DNA of 58,954 bases from Bacteroidota bacterium. Lineage in GTDB: Bacteria; Bacteroidota; Bacteroidia; UKL13-3. Below the pieces are notes generated by a model. It saw only the letters and a program-made list of their open reading frames with translations. It was not told where the DNA came from and made no database searches. This document shows, in pieces, positions 1 to 10,200 of the stretch. The translations under genes were made by a program, and so were the position numbers. The first letter of the stretch is position 1. Each line of letters begins with the position of its first letter. The stretch is taken from contig CANFHJ010000004.1 in assembly GCA_947446605.1 (NCBI GenBank), positions 1 through 58,954 of the forward strand. The letters are read 5' to 3'.

Positions 1-2
1 AA

Positions 3-713
3 TTGGTAAGTGCAGAAGTGAATAAAAAAGTAGTACACGCCAACCTAGATGTACAAGAAGTGCGTCTTAGAAGGGCTGCAGCAGATTTAGCGCGCGACGA
101 GAATTTATTCAAAGACAATTCAATTACCCGCAAGCAATTAGAAGATACTCGTTCAAACTTAGAAACAGCACAAAAACAATTGCGCGCTAACCAAGACCAA
201 TATAGCTTCGCAGAATCTCAAATTGCCAATGTAAACGCGCAAATACAAAAAGTAAAAGCGCAAATTTCTGCTAAAACCATTGCCCTCGAAAATGCTGAAG
301 TGCGCCTAGGTTATACCAAAATAATTTCACCCATTGCAGGTAAAGTTGGTCGTACCAACTTGCAACCTGGACAATACGTACAACCTGGACAAACCTTGTT
401 TACCCTTGTAAACAATGAAGAATTTTGGGTTACTGCCAACTTTAAAGAAACACAATTAGAAAAATTAAAAGAAGGAATGGAAGCCGAAATTATTATTGAT
501 GGCTACCCAAATTTAATTGTGAAAGCAAAAATAGAAGGCTTAAGTGATGCCACAGGGGCTCGCTTCTCGCTTCTACCTCCAGATAACGCAACAGGAAACT
601 TTGTAAAAGTTACCCAACGTGTGCCTGTAAAATTGAGCATTCAAAATTTAGCCGAAGTAAAACAATACCTCAAAACAGGTATGAGCGTGAGTGTTTCTGT
701 TAAAACAAACTAA
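3..713 (+). CDS. HlyD/EmrA-family efflux periplasmic adaptor subunit (5' end truncated by window)
   Basis: Coiled-coil plus lipoyl/barrel-like sequence (GKVGRTNLQPGQYVQPGQTLFTLV); directly followed by DHA2 MFS and TolC genes. Confidence 0.88.
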   Translation: MVSAEVNKKVVHANLDVQEVRLRRAAADLARDENLFKDNSITRKQLEDTRSNLETAQKQLRANQDQYSFAESQIANVNAQIQKVKAQISAKTIALENAEVRLGYTKIISPIAGKVGRTNLQPGQYVQPGQTLFTLVNNEEFWVTANFKETQLEKLKEGMEAEIIIDGYPNLIVKAKIEGLSDATGARFSLLPPDNATGNFVKVTQRVPVKLSIQNLAEVKQYLKTGMSVSVSVKTN

Positions 714-726
714 GCAGCTTTAAACC

Positions 727-2301
727 ATGTACCCAAGCGGAATAAAGCGCGCCATGATTGTGTTCACCACAATATCTGCAGCCATTATGGAGCTGATAGA
801 TACTTCCATTGTGAACGTGGCACTCTCGCAAATAAGCGGTAACCTGGGCGCTACCATTGAAGATACTTCTTGGGTAGTTACAGCCTATGCCATTGCCAAC
901 GTTATTATTATTCCTTTAACAGGTTTTTTACAACGTTATTTCGGTAGAAAAAACTATTACCTTACTTCTATTCTTATTTTCACCGTTGCTTCCTATATGT
1001 GCGGCAATGCAGATAACCTCTGGACATTGGTTGCGTGGCGTTTTATTCAAGGCATTGGCGGTGGCGCATTGCTCTCTACCTCCCAAGGCATTTTATTTGA
1101 TGCCTTCGAACCAAAAAAACGTGCCATGGCATCTGGAATTTTTGGAATGGGCATTGTGCTCGGACCAACCATTGGACCAACACTTGGTGGTTTAATAGTA
1201 GACAACTATTCTTGGCCATTGATCTTTACTATTAATATTCCTTTTGGCGTTTTAGCGGCATTGCTCACTATAACCTATATCGATAAAAAAGAAGACGAAC
1301 TTAATATCAACCGCAAGGCAATTAAAATTGATTACCTAGGAATAATAATGCTTGTCATTGGCGTTGGTTCGCTCCAATACGTATTAGAAAAAGGACAAAG
1401 CGAAGATTGGTTTGAAGACCGAACCATTTGCTTGTTAACCGCAACTACCTTGATGGGTTTGGGCACCTTTATTTGGCGGCAATTTACCGAGGCAGTGCCC
1501 ATCATTAATTTGCGCTTGCTCAAAAATAGAAACTTAGTAGCCAGCAATGTGCTCACTTTTGTTTGCGGTTTTGGCTTATTTGGTTCTATATTTATTTTTC
1601 CGGTTATGGTGCAACGCATTATGGGATACACACCTACGGAAGCAGGCTTTGCCATTGTGCCAGGAACCATTGTAGGTTTGTTTTTAATGCCCATTATTGG
1701 GAAAACTTTAGGTGCAGGAACACCTCCCATTATTTATGTAATTATTGGTTTTGCAGCTTTCATTTTACATGGGTTTTTCTCTTCCTTGGCTACCGCAGAA
1801 GCAAGTTTAATGTGGTTTGCTATTCCGCAATTTTTAAGAGGAATTGGTACTGCATGTTTAATGGTTCCGCTCATTAACCAAGCAACAGTGGGCTTAAAGC
1901 CACAAGATTTTGCCTCTGGAATTGGCCTAACAAACATGTTGCGTCAATTAGGTGGTGCTTTTGGTATTGCAGTTATGAATACATTTGTAACCCAAAGATT
2001 TGCCATACACCGCACAGATTTAATTTCCAATACTGCTTCCAATGATCCAGAAATGATGCAGCGTTTAAGTGGGGCTACCAATATGTTTATGTCTAAAGGC
2101 TTAAATGCCATTGACGCAAAAATAGCTGCCTTTAAGACAATTGATTTTGGAATTACAAAACAAGCTTTCTTACTGTCCTACCTTGATTCGTTTTTACTAA
2201 TTAGTGTATTTTTTATTCTAACCATACCTTTCCTATTTATGCTGCGCACACAAAAAGTTAGTGCGGCCACACAAGCAAAAGTTGCAGAGGAATCTCATTA
2301 A
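727..2301 (+). CDS. DHA2 (EmrB/QacA-type) MFS multidrug transporter
   Basis: Multi-TM protein with MELIDTSIVNVALSQISGNLGA and WRFIQGIGGGALLSTSQGILF motifs. Confidence 0.92.
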   Translation: MYPSGIKRAMIVFTTISAAIMELIDTSIVNVALSQISGNLGATIEDTSWVVTAYAIANVIIIPLTGFLQRYFGRKNYYLTSILIFTVASYMCGNADNLWTLVAWRFIQGIGGGALLSTSQGILFDAFEPKKRAMASGIFGMGIVLGPTIGPTLGGLIVDNYSWPLIFTINIPFGVLAALLTITYIDKKEDELNINRKAIKIDYLGIIMLVIGVGSLQYVLEKGQSEDWFEDRTICLLTATTLMGLGTFIWRQFTEAVPIINLRLLKNRNLVASNVLTFVCGFGLFGSIFIFPVMVQRIMGYTPTEAGFAIVPGTIVGLFLMPIIGKTLGAGTPPIIYVIIGFAAFILHGFFSSLATAEASLMWFAIPQFLRGIGTACLMVPLINQATVGLKPQDFASGIGLTNMLRQLGGAFGIAVMNTFVTQRFAIHRTDLISNTASNDPEMMQRLSGATNMFMSKGLNAIDAKIAAFKTIDFGITKQAFLLSYLDSFLLISVFFILTIPFLFMLRTQKVSAATQAKVAEESH

Positions 2302-2311
2302 TATTTACTTT

Positions 2312-3607
2312 ATGTTCAAAAAATATTTTTTCTTATTTAGCTTATCAACCAGTTTAAGTTTGATGCTACAAGCACAAAATGCAAACGAGTTAAAAACACT
2401 TATTAATGAGTCGTTTGGCTACTTCCCAAAACTTCAAGAACTGCAGCAAATAAATTACATAGCAGAAGGTAAATTAAAAAGCACCCAAAGCGCGCAAATG
2501 CCAACAGTTGCTGGCACTTTGGGCTATACTTACATGGATCCAATTGGCCAAGTTAATTTTCCTGTGGCGCCAGGTGTTAGCAAGGTTTTACAGTTTCAAC
2601 CCAACAATAATTTTAACGCAAATATTGCTGCCAATTATGTGTTATTAGATTTTGGAAGGTTGCAGGCAGCTGTGCAAAAATCAAAGGAAGAATTAAAATA
2701 TAGCAAGCATACCATTGATTACAATAAAACACAATTGGCGGCACAGGTAGCAGGAATTTATTACTATATTATTTACTTAAAGAAAGCCATTTATATTCAA
2801 GACAGTGTAATTTCATACTTCCGTGAAAACAAACATTTAATTGAAAGTAAATTACGCAATGGCGATGCCTTAATGGTTGATTTATATAATATTCAAGCCA
2901 CAATAGACAATGAGCTAAATAGAAAAGTAGACTTAGAAAATGCCCTACAAAAACAAGTAAATTTATTGGAATATACCACTGGTAAAAATGCAATTAGCCA
3001 AAACAGTTTCAATTTTGAAATTGCCAAAAACAACTTAGATGATTATTTAAAAAGTGCAGAAACCCAAAACAGTGAATATGCTTTGGCAAAAAGTAAAATT
3101 ACTCAAGCCCAAAGCGATTTAAAGTTTAACAAACGCCAGCTAACCCCTACCTTAAACGCTACGGCAGCGGCAGGTTTCAGAAACGGCTACCAACCAGATA
3201 TTTTTCAAAATAGGTTCAATTATTTAGCAGGCGTAAGTTTAAATGTACCCATCTATGCAGGTGGCAAATTAAATGCACAAGTATTTATGGCGAACCAAAG
3301 TTTGAAGCAAGCAGAATTTGGTTTACGTAGCTTAAACAACACTTTTAGGAAAGATATTAAACAAGCTTTAATTGATATTGAAAGCAATGAAGCGCGTTTG
3401 GTGAATTGCGAAAGTCAAGTGCAATCTGCCCAATCCTTGTTATTACTTACCCAAAGCAGGTATAAAAATGGCGTAGCAACTTATTTAGATATAACCTATG
3501 CTGCCAATGGCCTGCAACGCGCAGTATTGGGGCGCTTACTTTACGAATACCAATTATGCATGGCCAAAATAGAATTGGCCAGGTTGAGCGGCTTTGTATA
3601 TTGGTAA
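2312..3607 (+). CDS. TolC-family outer membrane efflux protein
   Basis: ORF 2261-3607; more likely start is ATG at 2312 (MFKKYFFLFSLSTSLSLMLQAQ signal peptide). TolC-like repeats, NVPIYAGGKLNAQV motif. Confidence 0.88.
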   Translation: MFKKYFFLFSLSTSLSLMLQAQNANELKTLINESFGYFPKLQELQQINYIAEGKLKSTQSAQMPTVAGTLGYTYMDPIGQVNFPVAPGVSKVLQFQPNNNFNANIAANYVLLDFGRLQAAVQKSKEELKYSKHTIDYNKTQLAAQVAGIYYYIIYLKKAIYIQDSVISYFRENKHLIESKLRNGDALMVDLYNIQATIDNELNRKVDLENALQKQVNLLEYTTGKNAISQNSFNFEIAKNNLDDYLKSAETQNSEYALAKSKITQAQSDLKFNKRQLTPTLNATAAAGFRNGYQPDIFQNRFNYLAGVSLNVPIYAGGKLNAQVFMANQSLKQAEFGLRSLNNTFRKDIKQALIDIESNEARLVNCESQVQSAQSLLLLTQSRYKNGVATYLDITYAANGLQRAVLGRLLYEYQLCMAKIELARLSGFVYW

Positions 3608-3722
3608 TTTTAAAAAAAATGACATTAAAAACGCCATGTTTTTATTATCATTGAAAATATAAAGTTTTGTTAACCAATTTTTTTTAGCTTAAAACACTAT
3701 TTAAATACTACCCATATAGCCC

Positions 3723-5885
3723 ATGCATCCTAACGCCCTACGCCAATTTTTGGCATATATATCTTTTATATTTTTGTTTAGCCAAACTGCGTGGGGTCAA
3801 AAAAATGAAATAAAGGCGTTAAAACAAAAACTTAATGCAATAATTAGCAATGATACTACAAAAGTTAAGCTGCTAAACGACCTATCATATAGCTATTACA
3901 ATGTTAATTCTGATAGCATGCTTGCATATGCGCAGAAGGCATTGGAGCTATCTAGGCTATTAAACAACTCTTTACAAATAGCAAATTCATACAGAAATTT
4001 GGGGATTGGAAGCTATCTAAGAGGAGAACACAACAATGCGCTTTATTATAGCAGAAAAGCATTGGCAATTTACAAAGGACTTAACGAAAAATTTGGTGAA
4101 GCCAATACTTGCAACAATATTGCCATTTTCTACCACAATGTAGGTAAGTACGACCTAGCCCTTAGGTATTACAATTTTAGTTTTGCGCTAAGAAAACAAT
4201 TAAATGATGTTAGAGGAATTGCAGATTCCTACAACAATATTGGAAATACGTATACAGACCAAGGTAATTTCCTCGATGCCCTAAAAATGCATTATGAGGG
4301 TTTAAAAATTAGAGAAAGTATTATAGATTCAATAGGTATGGCTAATAGCTACCTAAATATTGCGGGTGTTTACTTTTATTTAAAAAATGCAGATCAAACT
4401 TATTTATACGCAAAAAAAGCCTACGATATTCAAGTTGTTTTGGGGTATACTCAAGACATTGTATACGCACTCATTGCCATGGGGGGCAGCTCCAGTAAAA
4501 GAAATCAACATCTAATTGCTATCAATTATTTTAAGAAGGCTATTAAAATATCTGTTGAGGCAAATTATGCCGATGGTGAAGCAATTGCTTTGTCAAATTT
4601 AGGAGAAGAATACCTTAGTTTAAATAAGCCAGAATTAGCAATTAATTGTTACAGCAAAGCTTTTTTAACTAGCAAACAACTAAATGATATCAACGGCATT
4701 ACTATTTGCGAAATTGGGCTTGGCAAATCCTATTTGCAACAAAATAAATTTAAAGAAGGTGTTTTTCAGCTAACAAAAGGCTACGAATTGGCCAAATCAT
4801 ACAATAGTAAAATTCATGTTCTTGAAGCTGCTGAGGCATTATCAAAAGCATATCAAAAACAAAAAAACCACGAAAAATCAATAGAATTTTTGAATGTTTT
4901 TCTTGCCTACAAAGACAGTATTTTTGGCGAGGAAACAAATGTTAAAATTCAGGAAATGAATTTTAATTTCCAATTAGCAAATAAAGAAAAGGAAATAACA
5001 TCCTTAGAAAAAGACAAGGCAATTCAACAGCAAAAGCATGATTTTCAGCAGTTGCTACTTAGCGCTATGGCGTTTGTGATTTTATTGCTGTTGCTATTTT
5101 TATTTATATTAAACAAATACAGAATCATTGAACAAAAAGCCAAAAGCAAAATAATTTCGCAAAAATTTGAAATAGAAAACCAAGCATCCAAATTAGAGGA
5201 TCTCAATATTTTTAAAGACAAAACATTATCTATTATTTCTCACGATTTAAGAGGACCCATTTATACGCTCTCCCAATTTATTGAAATGATGGAAGATAAT
5301 TTGTTAACCGAAGAAGATTTTGCACTTGCACAAAATAATTTTAAAAATCAATTAACAGCTATCGGTCTTCTACTAGACAATACACTCAATTGGGCAAAGA
5401 ATGAAATGGCAAGCAACCAAGAAAACATTCAATCTAAAACCAATATTGCCTTATTAATTGAAAGGAATTTCAAATTGTTCAAGAAGAATGTGATAGAAAA
5501 AAACATTAGTTTGGAGTTGATTGGAGATTTAAATTTATTGGCTTGGGCAAATCCAGATCACATGGATATTATTTTAAGAAACCTCATTAATAATGCCATT
5601 AAATTTAGTGGAAATAATGGAAAGATTAGTCTCAGCATTTCACAAGAAAATACACTTGTGGTTATCCAAATAATAGACAATGGAATTGGCATGAGCAAAG
5701 AAATTTTGGCCAATTTATTTAGTTATAAAACCAAACAAGGTAATTATGGAACCAAGGGCGAAAGAGGCGCCGGTATTGGTCTTATACTCACCAAAGAATT
5801 TGTGGAAAGAAACCAAGGTACTATTGAGGTGCTAAGCCAAGAAGGCATAGGCACTACAATTACGCTTCACTTTCCAATGGCTTAA
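3723..5885 (+). CDS. Tetratricopeptide-repeat sensor histidine kinase
   Basis: Signal peptide, TPR array, single TM, H-box (ISHDLRGPIYTLSQF), HATPase N/G boxes (NLINNAIKFS, DNGIGM, GAGIGL). Confidence 0.92.
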   Translation: MHPNALRQFLAYISFIFLFSQTAWGQKNEIKALKQKLNAIISNDTTKVKLLNDLSYSYYNVNSDSMLAYAQKALELSRLLNNSLQIANSYRNLGIGSYLRGEHNNALYYSRKALAIYKGLNEKFGEANTCNNIAIFYHNVGKYDLALRYYNFSFALRKQLNDVRGIADSYNNIGNTYTDQGNFLDALKMHYEGLKIRESIIDSIGMANSYLNIAGVYFYLKNADQTYLYAKKAYDIQVVLGYTQDIVYALIAMGGSSSKRNQHLIAINYFKKAIKISVEANYADGEAIALSNLGEEYLSLNKPELAINCYSKAFLTSKQLNDINGITICEIGLGKSYLQQNKFKEGVFQLTKGYELAKSYNSKIHVLEAAEALSKAYQKQKNHEKSIEFLNVFLAYKDSIFGEETNVKIQEMNFNFQLANKEKEITSLEKDKAIQQQKHDFQQLLLSAMAFVILLLLLFLFILNKYRIIEQKAKSKIISQKFEIENQASKLEDLNIFKDKTLSIISHDLRGPIYTLSQFIEMMEDNLLTEEDFALAQNNFKNQLTAIGLLLDNTLNWAKNEMASNQENIQSKTNIALLIERNFKLFKKNVIEKNISLELIGDLNLLAWANPDHMDIILRNLINNAIKFSGNNGKISLSISQENTLVVIQIIDNGIGMSKEILANLFSYKTKQGNYGTKGERGAGIGLILTKEFVERNQGTIEVLSQEGIGTTITLHFPMA

Positions 5886-5888
5886 AAC

Positions 5889-6392
5889 CTATTTTTTTAC
5901 TTCGTAAGTTTGTACTTCGTTGTGAAAAAATTCTAAACTCACGCCTGCTTTTTTCAACATCTCTTCACTCTCACCGCCAGCATGGTATTTGCGCTCGCAT
6001 ACAACGCGCTTAATGCCGCAATTAATTATTAACATGGCACAAACCCTGCAAGGTGTCATCCTGCAATACAAAGTTGCACCATCCAATGCTACACCATTTT
6101 TTGCAGCCTGACAAATAGCATTCTGCTCAGCATGCACCGTTCTCACACAATGTTCTGTAATGCTGTCGTCTTCATGAATCATTTTCTTCATTTGGTGTCC
6201 AACTTCATCGCAATGCGGCAATCCAATGGGCGACCCAACATAACCTGTAACCAATAATTGGTTTTCCCTGGCAATAACGCAACCGCTGCGCCCACGTCCA
6301 CATGTAGCGCGTTTGCTTATTGCTTCCATTACTTCCATAAAATATTCATCCCAACTCGGACGAACATATTTTTCTTCTGCAGTGTTTCCCAT
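5889..6392 (-). CDS. dCMP deaminase family protein
   Basis: Zinc deaminase motif HAEQNAI ... MTPCRVCAMLIINCGIKRVV. Confidence 0.92.
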   Translation of the reverse strand: MGNTAEEKYVRPSWDEYFMEVMEAISKRATCGRGRSGCVIARENQLLVTGYVGSPIGLPHCDEVGHQMKKMIHEDDSITEHCVRTVHAEQNAICQAAKNGVALDGATLYCRMTPCRVCAMLIINCGIKRVVCERKYHAGGESEEMLKKAGVSLEFFHNEVQTYEVKK

Positions 6393-6393
6393 T

Positions 6394-6939
6394 TTATCCT
6401 AAAATTTGGTCTAGTTGTACATATAAATCATCAAAACTGCCATTGTTTGTAAAATGGTAATCGGCAAGGGCCATGCAAGCACTAAGGTTTTGTTTGTTAG
6501 GGTCATTTGAGCTCAATTCGCGCTCCTCATTAGCAGAAAAAGTTTCAAAAGAAATTTGATCCGTTTCCGAACCACGTAACAAAATACGCTCATAACGCAA
6601 GCGCCTGTCTGTATCTACAGAAAGTAATTTAAAATTACCCTTAGCCTTTAACGCTGTAACCTCACCAACCGTTCTTATACTTTCAATAATGCAATTAGCG
6701 CCCGTTTTTTCTGCTTCCTTAAACAGTTCTTCTGCAATAAAACTTGGCGAGTTAGCCGCACGTAATTCATTGGCAGTATGGGTAAGCGAATCGCGGTTTA
6801 CCTCTTTTCCAGCAGCTTTTATTATTTGTATCAAATAGCCTCTAACCGAAAAATGCTGAAAGCCATGATGCGCAGTCAAATAATCTACGATGGTTCCTTT
6901 ACCCGCCCCAAGGGTGCCTGTAATGCCTATAATTTTCAA
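6394..6939 (-). CDS. P-loop nucleoside/nucleotide kinase-like NTPase (dephospho-CoA kinase-like fold)
   Basis: N-terminal Walker A MKIIGITGTLGAGKGTIVDYL; adjacent to the dCMP deaminase with a 1-nt gap. Confidence 0.75.
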   Translation of the reverse strand: MKIIGITGTLGAGKGTIVDYLTAHHGFQHFSVRGYLIQIIKAAGKEVNRDSLTHTANELRAANSPSFIAEELFKEAEKTGANCIIESIRTVGEVTALKAKGNFKLLSVDTDRRLRYERILLRGSETDQISFETFSANEERELSSNDPNKQNLSACMALADYHFTNNGSFDDLYVQLDQILG

Positions 6940-7215
6940 TGGATTTGTACTTAATTATTCAATTAACTTGAATGTTATGTTAAATTGGTAAAGCAAGTTA
7001 AAAACATTTTTAATAATAATTATAAGAATTCCATGGGAAGTAAAATAAATTAAAAAAAAGGGCCTTAAATATTGAAATTTCAAATACTCATCTTATTTTC
7101 TTCCATAGGTTTTTATAGCTCCTAAGTGCTTTATTAACATATACTTTAGAAACTATTACTAATTTATAGGTTTAGTTAATAAAGTTTTTACCTTGCAGTA
7201 TAAACTCATAAATCT

Positions 7216-10200
7216 ATGATACAAATGATACCTAAATTAAATGCAATTAAATGTTATGTTTTTTTATTGTTTCTACTAAACATTAATAGTATCAATGCCC
7301 AAACACCTTTTTCTGGCACAAGATCGGTAGGCTTAGGAGGTTATTATAGCAACCTCACTGCTGCTGTTGCCGATGTGTTATTTAATGGTGTAAATGGCCC
7401 TGTGATTTTGGAGCTTAATTCAGGTTATTCAAGTGCTGCAGAAGCGTTCCCAATTAGCATTGGCAGCATTAGTGGTTCAAGTGCTGCAAACACAATTATC
7501 ATAAGGCCAAATAGCAGTGCTGCCTATTTAAGCATAAACGGAAGCAACACCAGCTCCCTAATAGATTTTAATGGCGCTCAATTTGTAAGTATAGACGGCA
7601 GACCTGGTGGTACAGGAAGCTATTCTAGCACTTGCCTTTCCATTATTAATAACAGTGGAACGGCACCTACTATAAGATTGCAAAATGAAGCTCGCTACAA
7701 TACCGTTCGTTTTTGCGATTTACAATCTAATAATTCTACAATTACAACCGCTATTTCTGGTGGTGGAGTTGTTTGTATTGGCTCAACAAATGGTTTAAAT
7801 GGAAATGATTTTAATTCCATAAATAATTGTGATATTCATAATGCCCCTGGTGGAAATCCTGTAATGGGCGTATTTGCCTATGGAAATTCAACCACAGCTG
7901 CAAGCAACAATGATAGTAATACCGTAAGCAACTGTAATATCTATAATTTTTTTAATGCCACCATTGCTACCTCGGGTATAAATATAGCAACAGGTAATAA
8001 TGGTTGGTATATTCTTAACAATAAATTCTATCAAACAAGTGCATTAATTTACAATGGTGCCGTTATACATAGAGCAATAAACATTAGCGCTGGAAGCGGG
8101 TATAGCGTAAACAACAATTTCATTGGAGGAAATAACTCGAGCGGAACTGGCTTATACGCCATGGCTGGACCAAGCTCTCCAACCACATCCACACACGTAT
8201 TTATTGCCATTGAAGCCACTTTTGGAACATTGGCTACAAGTAATGTAAATAATAATACCATTACTAATATCGACTTTACTTCCGCTTTCGCGGGATCGCT
8301 AAGTATGGGTGGAATAAATATTTTAGGTGGTAATGTTATTTGCAACTATAATACCATTGGGACACCTGGAATAACAGGAGCATTAAAGGTTACAACAAAC
8401 TGTACAACAAATGTTGGGGGACTCATTTGTTTGCGTTCGGGAACGTCTGTAAATAACATTACCTTTAATTACAATACAATTTCTGGAATAGAAATGTATG
8501 GGAATGCCACTACCTATACTCCCGAGTTTCACGGAATTAATATTACCCAAACAACAACAACTGCTGTTGCAAACAATAATATTATAGGCAGCTTAACTGT
8601 TCCAAATAGCATTAATCTAGTTTCTACTTGCGCCACCAGTACCTATGCACAAAGGCTTGATGGATTTATAATTAATAATACAACTGCCTCAAGCGTAACC
8701 ATTAATAACAATATAGTTGCAAATCTAAATACCAACTATATGGCTACAGGTACACAAGCGACCGCAATAAGAGGAATTTATATTTTGCCTACTAGCACAG
8801 GAACATATGCTGCAAGCAACAATATTGTTAGAAACCTTACCAGCGCCACACAAACAACTGGTAGTGGAATTAATTGCGGAATTGTTGGTATTGGCGTTTC
8901 TACTACAACAGCCAATGTAAATTTAATAGGTAACCAAATTCATTCTTTGGCGCTTACTGGTGCATCTACTACTGCAGCTGTTCAATGCGAGGGAATTTTC
9001 TACTCGGGTATGAGCAGCGGTACAAATCTTATTAATAAAAATTCCATTCATAGTTTGTCTATTAATGCCTTAAATACTTCTGCTTATTTAACAGCAATTG
9101 ATGCAGGTGCAGGTTTACTTACACTTTCAAATAATATGATTCGCCTAGGTTTTGATTCACTTGGAACAAGTATAACAACACCTTGTTTTATAAGAGGAAT
9201 TTCAAAAAATGTAAGTGTGGTTACTATGTATTTTAATAGTATCTATATTGGGGGTTCAAACGTTGGAACATCCACCTCAAATACATTTGCTTTTCAACGC
9301 ACCGCAGCAGCAGCCGATATTATTAAAAACAATATTTTTGTAAATAATAGATCAAATTCAAGTACAGGCGGAAAACATTACCAGTGTTTTTTAATTAATA
9401 ATACAACCTATACAACTAGCAATAATATTTATTTTGGAAACGGAACAGGCGCTGTATTTGCCACAATAAATAACGGAACTTCAGACATCTTAAGTTTCAC
9501 ATCAAATTGGGTTAGTGGAGATGCTTCAAGCATTTCAAGCGATCCTCAATTTATGAACGCAACGGGGTCTGCGGCCTTTGGAGATTTACATATTAGCATT
9601 ACCAACCCAACAGTTGTAGAGCAAGGTGGTATTGCAATAACTGGATTTACAGATGATTTTGATGGCGACCTTAGGGCTTCCTATACAGCTACAGATATTG
9701 GGGCCGATGCTGGTAATTTTATTGTTAATGACATAATGCCTCCAACCATTTCTATTCCATCATTATTAGGCAATACTGTTAGTACTTCCGATAGAACTTT
9801 TAGTGCAACAATTACCGATGTTACGGGTGTATACCGAACCGCTACCTACCGCCCTAGAATTTATTTTAGAAAATCTAGTTCGAGCAGCTATGCCAGTAAC
9901 CAGGGCGTTTTTCTTTCAGGTTCTTCTCAAAGTGGAACATGGAGTTTTACCATAAGTGCTGCTGCTCTTGGTGGAATTAGTGCGGGTGATTCTATTTATT
10001 ATTATTTAGTTGCACAAGATTCGGCAACTATCAATAATATTGGATTTTTGCCACTTGGAGGTCTGGCAATTGACGTAAATAGTATTAGTGTAAATCCTGC
10101 AAGTCCTTACGGTTATAAAATATCAAGTGCTATTTCCGGTGGCTACACTGTTGGCCTAGGCGGAACCTATCCAACACTTACAAATGCATTTGCAGATATT

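Noticed and set aside
1332-1937. Antisense ORFs inside the MFS transporter (1332-1730, 1734-1937)
   Set aside because: Fully overlapped by a recognisable transporter gene; no homologous motifs
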